From: Anaerofilum sp.
GTDB lineage: Bacteria; Bacillota; Clostridia; Oscillospirales; Ruminococcaceae
Direction of reading: 5' to 3'
Assembly (NCBI GenBank): GCA_020024115.1
Contig: JAHHUF010000008.1
Span: 1 to 30,980, forward strand
DNA length: 30,980 nucleotides
A model generated the notes under the pieces. That model was not told the DNA's origin and did not search any database. It was given only the letters and a program-made list of their open reading frames with translations. This document shows positions 24,299-30,980 of this stretch, piece by piece. Made by a program: the position numbers and the translations under genes. Every line of letters starts with the position of its first letter. Position 1 is the stretch's first letter.

Positions 24299-26277
24299 GG
24301 TGTCACCTCCAAGGGAATCGGTTCAAAAACAGGAACATCGCCCTGCCACAAAATATGATACAAAGTCGGCTCTATCAAACCACTGTTATCCATTGTCCCT
24401 TTTGTGTATGGCTGCAACAATTGTGCAGTGTAGTCATCTGCCCTGTCCACAAACAATACTGTCGCTTTGCTTTCTTTGAGATAATCAACCAAATTTTGCT
24501 GATTGGTGATTACTTCGTATTGCTGTATTCCTATACTGTTTTGGGTCAATGTTGCCGCTGTTGTGGGTTGATATGGATTCTCTTTGGTGCCATCACCACC
24601 ACCATACATTTTCAAAAGCAAGCTGTCCAACTCGTAGCCATAATAATACCAGCGAGTACCATCGTTGCCCTGCAAAATCGGATAAACTCTATCTTGTTCT
24701 GTCAAAACACCATTTAACCGCTTTGCCCTCTGCTGAACCTGTACTCGTTCTTGATAAAAACTATCTGAATAATTCATAAAATTATTGACAGTTTGTCCAC
24801 GCAGTATAATTGCTGTGCCAATCAGTGCAAATATTCCAATAGTGCTGTATTCTGCCCATCGTTTTTTCCAATCACTCATAGCAAGCAATGCCAATGCTCC
24901 AAATAGCCAACCCAGATAATATTCCATAAAATAACGAGCATAATCTTTCAATTCTGCCCCTTCCATCGATTTGAATACATACAGATACAAAAACAAATGA
25001 AAGACCCAAAAGGCTGCAAATCCTGCCATGCTGACAACTGTATACAGCACGACTCTTTTTTTGTGCAGTTTATCACCGCAAAAAAATGCTGCTGCCAAAA
25101 CTGCCAATATCAAACCGGTAACAACAATCCCACTGCCAACCAAACAAATGCGTCTGCTGAGATAAGCGTGTGCCATTGCACTGCTCATCTGGGAAAACTC
25201 AGCAGTGCGGTCAATGCCCAACAATTCTTTTGTGCCGTGAATCATCATTTCTGCCATGCCTAAGGTTTGGGTCTCTCCAGCATTGCCAAGGTCAAAGCGA
25301 TTTTCACCTGATGCAGCACCCACAAACATTGACCACCCCAGCCAACCAGCCACCACAATGGCAGAAAAACCTACAAAAGCACTGCCTGCCTGAGCAATGC
25401 GTTTGGATGCTTTATATTTAGTTTGTACAAACAGCAAATCCACTGCCATGATTCCCACCGCAATCAATCCCAGTGCCAAGCCCATATCCTTTACCAAAGA
25501 TAAGGCTGCCAGAATCATCCCAATCTGCACCCATTCCCACACTGTCTTTCGGGAATGATAATACACTGCTAAAGCACTGCCAAACAACAGACCCAAGGTC
25601 AAATCTGCCTGTAAATTGAGATATACCGTAGATGCAACGCCACTGGCTGCTCCAAATTCAAAAAACCACGGCAGCAAAAGGCAAATGCCAAGCAAAAGAA
25701 TATTTTTATATTTACTGCTTTCTTTTGGGCTGTAAACAGTTGCCATACAAGCAAGTGCCAAAATATTATATGCGGCATAACCACCCCATTCAGCAAACTG
25801 TTTCCCAAAAAACTGAAACATATAAATCAACAATGGCAATGCAGGGGGATAAGCAGTTGTTACCATATTGCTCTGCACCATTGGATACAGTTTGTTGCTT
25901 TCAAAGGTCACTTTTGCTGCACTACCCCAAAAAGTAAACTCATCCCACTGATAAAACATTGGCTTGCGTACAGTAAACAAAGCAATCAAAAATAAACTTC
26001 CTGCCAAAAAAAGCACAAAGCCACTGTTTTTCAAAAGCTGTATAAAGCTATGTTTTTGTTGGATTGCCTGCCAAATAAACGCCCCAAGCCCCAACGCAAA
26101 CCAGAGCATTCCTCCAAACCAAAGTAGCTGCATACATCCTGCCAAAGTAAGCCACACAATGCCTGTGGACAAAACAGCCAATGGTGCTGTTTGTTCCGAA
26201 ATTTTTGTATATTGTACAATTACTGCTGAAAATCCATAAACACAAACAAGCATAAGCAGCATGGAAACAACTGTCAT
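24295..26277 (-). CDS. GT-C-like polytopic membrane protein, cassette copy 2
   Basis: The 660-residue protein with about 12 helices is homologous along its length to the 21610-23643 protein. It has KPMFYQWDEFTFWGSAAKVT (about 109-128), AYPPALPLLIYMFQFFG, an AEMMIHGTKELLG loop and a C-terminal outside domain with YPILQGNDGTRWYYYGYEL and ATVLFVDRADDY, ending IPLEVTP. The WDExxFWGxAAK motif is kept exactly, which supports a catalytic role for the acidic pair. The C-terminal domain differs more than the membrane core, as expected if the two copies recognise different acceptors. ATG 26277 has AAAGGA about eleven bases upstream. A 168-base gap with a hairpin separates it from the DUF2142 gene. Confidence 0.78.
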   Translation of the reverse strand: MTVVSMLLMLVCVYGFSAVIVQYTKISEQTAPLAVLSTGIVWLTLAGCMQLLWFGGMLWFALGLGAFIWQAIQQKHSFIQLLKNSGFVLFLAGSLFLIALFTVRKPMFYQWDEFTFWGSAAKVTFESNKLYPMVQSNMVTTAYPPALPLLIYMFQFFGKQFAEWGGYAAYNILALACMATVYSPKESSKYKNILLLGICLLLPWFFEFGAASGVASTVYLNLQADLTLGLLFGSALAVYYHSRKTVWEWVQIGMILAALSLVKDMGLALGLIAVGIMAVDLLFVQTKYKASKRIAQAGSAFVGFSAIVVAGWLGWSMFVGAASGENRFDLGNAGETQTLGMAEMMIHGTKELLGIDRTAEFSQMSSAMAHAYLSRRICLVGSGIVVTGLILAVLAAAFFCGDKLHKKRVVLYTVVSMAGFAAFWVFHLFLYLYVFKSMEGAELKDYARYFMEYYLGWLFGALALLAMSDWKKRWAEYSTIGIFALIGTAIILRGQTVNNFMNYSDSFYQERVQVQQRAKRLNGVLTEQDRVYPILQGNDGTRWYYYGYELDSLLLKMYGGGDGTKENPYQPTTAATLTQNSIGIQQYEVITNQQNLVDYLKESKATVLFVDRADDYTAQLLQPYTKGTMDNSGLIEPTLYHILWQGDVPVFEPIPLEVTP

Positions 26278-26348
26278 TGATTTTCATTCCTTTCAAAAGG
26301 GCAAGTTTGCCAAACGAATTTTTTGCAATAGGCAAGTAAACGCAAGGC

Positions 26349-26377
26349 AAAAACGCAGGAATCCTTGCTGGATTCCT
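26349..26377 (-). terminator. Hairpin with T-run between DUF2142 gene and membrane cassettes
   Basis: AGGAATCC (26357-26364), loop TTGCT, GGATTCCT (26370-26377) is a perfect 8-bp hairpin. On the minus strand it is followed by GCGTTTTTGCC, so it may terminate or attenuate transcription out of legB and the DUF2142 gene. The rest of the gap 26278-26445 shows no clear promoter for the downstream genes, so read-through is probably needed. Confidence 0.45.
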
Positions 26378-26445
26378 CACATTTTTAACACAGCGGATAT
26401 TGCTTATTGTAGAAAAGATGAAAGTTTCGATTTTTCAGATAGTCT

Positions 26446-28113
26446 TTAGTTTGGCATGAGATAGGCTGGCCCAATAAAATAATGTTGAAACAGCAAAACT
26501 GCACTAGCCAAAGCTACTACACATGAAACACCCAGTTCCAAATGAATGGCTTTTGTTGTCTGCGGCAGTTTTGGCTCCAATACATGACTGAGCAGAGCCG
26601 CAAGCAACACAAACAGCATCAAGAAGGGGGGCAGCATATATCTTGCCTGTACACCTAATACACGCACCATACCCACAGGTGTATATGTGATATACAATGC
26701 TCCCATAACAGCCGCAATATAACACAATGCCAAAATACCAAGCCCCAATGCAGAACGGGGGGTCAGGCTGCTTTTTTCATGTACAGCCAATGCAGTTGCA
26801 AGCATGAGTACCATGATAGACATTAGCTGAACCAATGGCAGCTCCAAATCCAATGCACCAAACACGCCAAGCTGCCCCAAGTAAAAATTATTTTCGTATA
26901 AAGTCCCAAGAAAAACAGCAATGGTTCGAGGGATATTCTGCAAAACAAATGCGAGCTGACTGCCGCCATTCACCACTTCACTGCCCAGCATCCGCCCAAT
27001 TTCCGGATAATTTAACCGCATGGCTCTGCCATACCACTCCACAAAAAAGGTGATTGCCAAGGCTCCTGCCATACCCATAAGTGCAAGCTGCCATTTTTTG
27101 ATTTTGGTTGTCCATGCTTTCTGGGGCAAAACCAGCGGCAGAACCAACCATAGCAAGCTAATCCAAGGTTTTACCGCATTCATTAAAACAAAGGCAACCA
27201 AAAAGACAACCACATCTTTTGTCTTGATTTCATCTGCACAATAGTAGCTAGCTGTGAGGTAATACAGTCCCAGCAACATTGCATCATAGCTCAAAGAGGC
27301 TGCCAAGTATAAACTAAGTGGAAGCAGCATAAAAGCCACAAAAAGCGTCTGATAGCGTTTGCAATTTTTCAATGCAAGCCAACAAAGCACTGTATATACT
27401 GCCAAATTCATCAATCTGCCTGCATACAGACAACCCAACGCATCTGCACCAAAAATTCTTGCAAGTGCCATTCCCATTGCTTGCGGCAAAAAGGGAATCA
27501 CCTGAAACATCACTGGCTCATGTCCGCCTTCCAATGCTTGATGCTTCAATGTGCTATATTGCTGAAACTGCAGCCCCATCCATTCCCGATGACTGCCTTT
27601 TATTTTAATGGGATAATTGGCACTGCTGCCTGCATCAATCACATCCCCTGTCACTGGTTCAGTATGCGCCCAATAGGAAGTGATTGCATTTGTCCACGCA
27701 CCGGGAAAACTTGCTAAAAACGCATTGACATCCGAGGGATAGCCTCTGTCATAGTTAAAATCAAACCTTCCCATACTGATTGCATAGCTGCGCTGATAGT
27801 GAACGCTTTCATCGGGGGCTTGCAGCGGTGGATTTGCAAAACAAAAAAAAATCCCGCACAATGCAATGATTCCAGCTGCTTTTGTCGCAAATGTCTTAAC
27901 ATGAGATGCCAAAAAATAAATAGCTGCAAAAAGAGCTGTTGCAATAAAACAGCACAAAGCCGTTAGTTTGAAGGCAGAGCCGCTGTAATCATAAAAAACC
28001 CGCCAGTAATACACCAGCCCCACCATACATATTTGTAACGCAAGATAGCCCGCCGTTAGATAAACGACAGGCTTTTTGCAATACAGTTTCAATTTCTGCA
28101 AGGCATTTTCCAT
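26446..28113 (-). CDS. DUF2142 family polytopic membrane protein
   Basis: This 555-residue protein has about 12 helices and the DUF2142 hallmark FANPPLQAPDESVHYQRSYAI in the first outside loop (about 96-116), followed by a long loop with GFxxG-type aromatic residues and YWAHTEPVTGD. DUF2142 proteins look like GT-C glycosyltransferases, the APDE acidic pair being the presumed active site, but their reaction is not established. It lies between legB and the duplicated cassettes, making it the third GT-C-like protein in this operon. I place the start at ATG 28113 (GTGAGG six to seven bases upstream) rather than GTG 28125, which overlaps the legB stop. Confidence 0.8.
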   Translation of the reverse strand: MENALQKLKLYCKKPVVYLTAGYLALQICMVGLVYYWRVFYDYSGSAFKLTALCCFIATALFAAIYFLASHVKTFATKAAGIIALCGIFFCFANPPLQAPDESVHYQRSYAISMGRFDFNYDRGYPSDVNAFLASFPGAWTNAITSYWAHTEPVTGDVIDAGSSANYPIKIKGSHREWMGLQFQQYSTLKHQALEGGHEPVMFQVIPFLPQAMGMALARIFGADALGCLYAGRLMNLAVYTVLCWLALKNCKRYQTLFVAFMLLPLSLYLAASLSYDAMLLGLYYLTASYYCADEIKTKDVVVFLVAFVLMNAVKPWISLLWLVLPLVLPQKAWTTKIKKWQLALMGMAGALAITFFVEWYGRAMRLNYPEIGRMLGSEVVNGGSQLAFVLQNIPRTIAVFLGTLYENNFYLGQLGVFGALDLELPLVQLMSIMVLMLATALAVHEKSSLTPRSALGLGILALCYIAAVMGALYITYTPVGMVRVLGVQARYMLPPFLMLFVLLAALLSHVLEPKLPQTTKAIHLELGVSCVVALASAVLLFQHYFIGPAYLMPN

Positions 28114-28121
28114 AGCAAACC

Positions 28122-29105
28122 TCACAGATTATAAATGTCAATTTTATATTGTTCAAGATTGTGCCGAATCCATTCCACTGTTTCTGCCAAACCCTGTTCA
28201 AAAGTGTACTGTGGTTTCCAACCGGTCATAGCGTGCAGTTTTGCTGCACTGCCCAACAAGCGGTTTACCTCACTTTTTTCGGGGCGCATCCGTTCTTGCT
28301 CAGTGGTAATTCTTGCATTTGGGTTAATCTGTCGAATCAATTCTTCTGCCAATTGTCCGATACTGATTTCCTGTTCAGTAGCAATGTTCAACTCTTGTCC
28401 GATTGCCTGTTCACAGCCTGCAATGGTGATAAATCCGTTTGCGGTATCTTTGACATAGTTAAAATCACGGGTAGGAGTTAAGCTGCCTAGATGGATTTCT
28501 TCTTTGCCAGCCAAAAGCTGGGTGATGATGGTCGGAATCACTGCTCTTGCACTTTGACGAGGGCCGTAAGTGTTGAAGGGACGCACAATTGTAACCGGTA
28601 GGTTAAAACTGCGCCAAAAACTTTCTGCCAAACGGTCTGCGCCGATTTTGGTTGCAGAATAAGGGCTTTGTCCCTGATATGGATGTTTTTCATCAATGGG
28701 AACATATTGTGCTGTGCCGTACACCTCACTGGTAGATGTGACCAAAAGTCGTTTTGTACCCACCTGACGGGCTGCATTCAAAACATTCAAAGTGCCTTTG
28801 ATATTGGTATCCACATAGCTGTCCGGGCTATGATAGCTGAAAGGAATTGCAATCAATGCAGCCAGATGATACACAATGTCCTGCCCTTCCATTGCAGTGC
28901 GCACACCGTTGGGGTCACGAATATCCCCCATAAACACTTCGATTTCGTTTTTGATTTCAGGTGGAAGTGTGTCTAGCCAACCCCATGAACCAAAGGAATT
29001 ATAATAACAAAAAGCCTTTACCTTTTCTCCTCGTTTTACAAGCTGTTCAGTCAGATGGCTTCCAATAAAGCCGTCTGCACCGGTAACCAAAACAGTATTT
29101 GCCAT
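28122..29105 (-). CDS. legB: NDP-GlcNAc 4,6-dehydratase, legionaminate pathway (LegB)
   Basis: This 327-residue extended short-chain dehydrogenase has the NAD loop VTGADGFIGSHLTE (7-20), the catalytic STSEVYG (124-130) and YSATK (149-153, Y149 and K153), and the LegB-typical run CYYNSFGSWGWLDTLP (33-48). LegB removes water from GDP- (or UDP-) GlcNAc to give the 4-keto-6-deoxy sugar aminated by LegC. It is the first gene of the legionaminate run, although its partners LegC, LegG, LegI and LegF lie 7-14 kb downstream, after the membrane protein genes. ATG 29105 has GGGAGA about 12 bases upstream. Confidence 0.92.
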   Translation of the reverse strand: MANTVLVTGADGFIGSHLTEQLVKRGEKVKAFCYYNSFGSWGWLDTLPPEIKNEIEVFMGDIRDPNGVRTAMEGQDIVYHLAALIAIPFSYHSPDSYVDTNIKGTLNVLNAARQVGTKRLLVTSTSEVYGTAQYVPIDEKHPYQGQSPYSATKIGADRLAESFWRSFNLPVTIVRPFNTYGPRQSARAVIPTIITQLLAGKEEIHLGSLTPTRDFNYVKDTANGFITIAGCEQAIGQELNIATEQEISIGQLAEELIRQINPNARITTEQERMRPEKSEVNRLLGSAAKLHAMTGWKPQYTFEQGLAETVEWIRHNLEQYKIDIYNL

Positions 29106-29222
29106 AAGTGCAAATTCTCCCTTCGTGTATTCAAAGATATGTATAAGCGATAAATTTCGTTATTTTATTAATATAGTTTTCAATTTAACCTGTAAAGATT
29201 GTTACAAATTATATTGTATCCT

Positions 29223-29258
29223 ATTATACTTTTAACAGTATAATATAATTATTGTCAA
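29223..29258 (-). promoter_or_regulatory. legB upstream region: palindrome overlapping candidate promoter
   Basis: A perfect 8-bp inverted repeat, ATTATACT (29223-29230), six bases, AGTATAAT (29237-29244), is centred in the 243-base gap before legB. On the minus strand TTGACA occurs at 29258-29253. A 17-base spacer would put the -10 at TTAAAA inside the palindrome, while the better TATAAT (29228-29223) is 24 bases away. A second option is TTTACA-N17-TATTAA further downstream. The palindrome could be an operator. An AT-only palindrome also lies at 29307-29325 after the tetR stop. Confidence 0.4.
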
Positions 29259-29348
29259 ATTTCAACCAATCCACCTGTCTAAACTGAAATATCATGGAAA
29301 TAACCCTTATTTTTATTAAAAATAAAATTTTTGTTTTGTAATAGCTTT

Positions 29349-29936
29349 TTATTGTGTCAGCCCTTTGATTAAAAAACCAATATCCTGTTTCATCTGCTGT
29401 TTCAAATCATAACTTCCCCGACACAAACACCAATCAAAAATAATTCCTCGCAAACTGCGTGAAAACAGTTCCATCAATTCTTGTGCTGAGTTGTTTTTCA
29501 AAAAAATGCCACAGTTTTGACAGCGTTGACAATGTTTTTCGATTTGAGCCAAAAACACTCGTCTTGGGTCACGGTATCCTTCCTGCTCTTTTTTCAGTAG
29601 CAGGCGGTAATATGCTCCCATTGCACAACCAACATTTTGCACAATATATTCAATATAATTATCAAAAATATACCAAAGTGCCTCCAATGGCTGCAAGTTA
29701 TCACAAGTTTCCATCATTTCTGGGGTAATGGCATCGTCAAAATCCAAAAATGCCTCCAAAACAAGCTGGTCTTTGGTTTGGTAATGGTGATAAAATGCCC
29801 CATTTGACACCCCAGCCTGTTTGCAGATTTCTCTGACAGTCAAATTTTCATAGTCCTTTTCTTTGCTCAGCTTCATTGTTGCTGCCAGCAGCTTTGAACG
29901 GGTTGCATTTGCGCGGGCATATTCTTGTTGTGCCAT
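29349..29936 (-). CDS. TetR/AcrR family transcriptional regulator
   Basis: The protein is 195 residues from ATG 29936, which has GAGGAG seven bases upstream (an earlier in-frame start at 29963 would span that site). The N-terminal helix-turn-helix covers about 12-58: TRSKLLAATMKLSKEKDY, LTVREICKQAGVSNGAFYHH, KDQLVLEAF. The C-terminal domain, about 60-195, has a cysteine-rich patch (CQRCQNCG) that might sense a thiol-reactive ligand or metal, but this is a guess. It sits between the divergent degV-type gene and the legB run and could control either. Its own promoter overlaps that of the divergent gene, which favours autoregulation and control of degV. Confidence 0.9.
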   Translation of the reverse strand: MAQQEYARANATRSKLLAATMKLSKEKDYENLTVREICKQAGVSNGAFYHHYQTKDQLVLEAFLDFDDAITPEMMETCDNLQPLEALWYIFDNYIEYIVQNVGCAMGAYYRLLLKKEQEGYRDPRRVFLAQIEKHCQRCQNCGIFLKNNSAQELMELFSRSLRGIIFDWCLCRGSYDLKQQMKQDIGFLIKGLTQ

Positions 29937-29963
29937 TGTATTCTCCTCTTTTCTGTGACACAT

Positions 29964-30066
29964 TACACGCTTTTAACATGAATTTGATTTATGATATGTG
30001 TAAGCTTTGGATTTTCTGCTGTCATTATACGCTATTTTTTATTGACAAACAAGTACAAAGCGTGTA
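29964..30066. repeat. Inverted pair of 10-mers in the tetR-degV intergenic region
   Basis: TACACGCTTT (29964-29973) and its exact reverse complement AAAGCGTGTA (30057-30066) flank the divergent promoters. The first lies in the tetR leader and the second overlaps the degV-side -10. The second copy is also part of a short dyad, TACA-N5-TGTA (30054-30066). They are candidate binding sites for the TetR protein. Confidence 0.4.
30024..30052 (-). promoter_or_regulatory. Promoter for the tetR gene
   Basis: On the minus strand, TTGTTT (30052-30047), a 17-base spacer and TATAAT (30029-30024). Its -35 shares one base with the -35 of the opposite promoter at 30042-30047, so the two compete for polymerase. 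Confidence 0.6.
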
Positions 30067-30070
30067 GGAT
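30042..30070 (+). promoter_or_regulatory. Promoter for the DegV-family gene, with a leader hairpin
   Basis: TTGACA (30042-30047), 17 bases, TAGGAT (30065-30070). The transcript would start near 30077, so a perfect 6-bp hairpin CAGAGC-GTT-GCTCTG (30075-30089) would sit at or next to its 5' end and might stabilise the message. Confidence 0.7.
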
Positions 30071-30141
30071 AAAACAGAGCGTTGCTCTGCTTTTATTTGA
30101 TGTTTCTTTTTATGGATTTTGATAAAAGGAGTTCTCATTGT

Positions 30142-30980
30142 ATGAAAATAGCTATTGTAACCGACAGCAACAGCGGAATTTCTCCGCAAGAGGCTGATTC
30201 ACTTGGAATTTTTGTCATTCCCATGCCTTTCACAATTGATGGGCAGCTTTATTTTGAAAACATCAACCTATCTGCGGAAGAATTTTTTCGTTTGCAGCAG
30301 CAAGGTGCCACCATCACCACCTCTCAGCCATCTCCTGACACAATTTTATCTTTATGGGAACAAGTTTTGGAATCCTACGATGAAGTGATTCATATTCCCA
30401 TGTCAAGCGGATTGAGCAACTCTTGCTCCACTGCAACTGCTTTGTCACAGGATTTTGACGGTAAGGTTGTTGTTGCGGACTTGCGGCGAATTTCCGCAAC
30501 ACAGCGCATGGCAGTTCTGGATGCACTGAAACTTATTGAACTTGGTCTTTCTGCCGCTGAAATTGTGCAGAAGCTAGAGGAAAATTCGATGAATTCCAGC
30601 ATTTACATCACTCCCAGCACGCTGCAATATCTCAAAAAAGGCGGACGAATCACCCCTGCGGCTGCTGCCATTGGTACAGTGCTGAACATCAAACCTGTTT
30701 TGCAGATTCAAGGCGGAAAGCTGGATTCTTTTGGCAAAGTGCGTGGAATGAGGCAAGCAGCCGACACCATGATTTCGGCGGTTCGGTGCGACCTGCAAAA
30801 CCGCTTTGCAAACCAAAACATGACGGTTCAGGTTGCCTATTCCGGCAGTCCTGATTTGGGCAAAAGTTGGCAGAACTATGTGCAAGGACAATTCCCGCAA
30901 TTTGATGTTTATTGTGGAGCGTTGGGGCTTAGCATTGCCTGCCATACAGGTGCAGGAGCAATCGGCATTGGTTGTACTTG
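30142..30980 (+). CDS. DegV-family (fatty-acid-binding) protein, C-terminus cut by window edge
   Basis: The frame opens at ATG 30142 (AAAAGGAG ten bases upstream) and runs to the right edge, about 279 residues. DegV motifs are clear: IVTDSNSGI (5-13), TTSQPSP (59-65), PMSSGLSNSCSTA, LKKGGRITPAAAAIG, LNIKPVLQI and HTGAGAIGIG at the very end. The family's usual PGAIGIG is AGAIGIG here. Members such as FakB bind fatty acids and present them to a fatty acid kinase for phospholipid synthesis. Since the HTG motif normally lies close to the end, only a few residues should be missing. Its divergent TetR neighbour may regulate it, a layout that suits lipid-responsive control. Confidence 0.9.
   Translation, partial: MKIAIVTDSNSGISPQEADSLGIFVIPMPFTIDGQLYFENINLSAEEFFRLQQQGATITTSQPSPDTILSLWEQVLESYDEVIHIPMSSGLSNSCSTATALSQDFDGKVVVADLRRISATQRMAVLDALKLIELGLSAAEIVQKLEENSMNSSIYITPSTLQYLKKGGRITPAAAAIGTVLNIKPVLQIQGGKLDSFGKVRGMRQAADTMISAVRCDLQNRFANQNMTVQVAYSGSPDLGKSWQNYVQGQFPQFDVYCGALGLSIACHTGAGAIGIGCT

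Overview
This window looks like a chromosomal segment from a low- to mid-GC Firmicute, probably class Clostridia. The signs are strong AAAGGAG/GGAGG ribosome binding sites, sigma-A type promoters, a surface protein with clostridial cell-wall-binding repeats, and DegV, YfhO and ThrE family proteins. Genus cannot be fixed from sequence alone. I see no rRNA, tRNA, transposase or CRISPR array. Almost the whole window is a cell-surface glycan locus, mostly on the minus strand.

Region A (1-9641, minus strand) looks like a surface-decoration block. It has the N-terminal part of a secreted cell-wall-binding repeat protein with a 27-bp tandem repeat linker, a two-domain GT2 glycosyltransferase, and then GtrB-like polyprenyl-phosphate glycosyltransferase, FdtA/QdtA-type sugar 3,4-ketoisomerase, GNAT N-acetyltransferase, YfhO, GtrA/GtcA-type flippase and FdtB/QdtB-type aminotransferase. 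Together these look like a three-component (GtrB-GtrA-YfhO) extracytoplasmic glycosylation system with its own supply of a 3-acetamido-3,6-dideoxyhexose. The dTDP-4-keto-6-deoxyglucose precursor would have to come from RmlA/RmlB outside the window. Consensus-like promoters sit at 2873-2900, 5171-5199 and 9692-9720. A 146-bp element able to fold into a closed multibranch structure (8356-8501) lies upstream of gtrA-yfhO.

Region B (9964-11625, plus strand) is a lone conserved membrane protein of unknown function. It ends at a strong, probably bidirectional terminator (11651-11690), where it converges with region C.

Region C (11753-29105, minus strand) is a roughly 17-kb, tightly packed gene run. 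In transcription order: legB, a DUF2142 membrane protein, two tandem copies of a two-gene cassette (large GT-C-like membrane protein plus small two-TM protein with an extracytoplasmic domain), legC, a CBS-nucleotidyltransferase (ptmE type), legI, legG, two Gfo/Idh/MocA oxidoreductases, legF, a divergent GNAT, and a split ThrE exporter. This is a near-complete GDP-sugar route to CMP-legionaminic acid (or an isomer). No recognisable CMP-nonulosonate transferase and no flagellar gene is present, so the duplicated membrane cassette is the main candidate for a new glycosylation machinery.

Region D (29106-30980) holds a TetR regulator and a divergent DegV-family gene cut by the right edge. Their promoters overlap.
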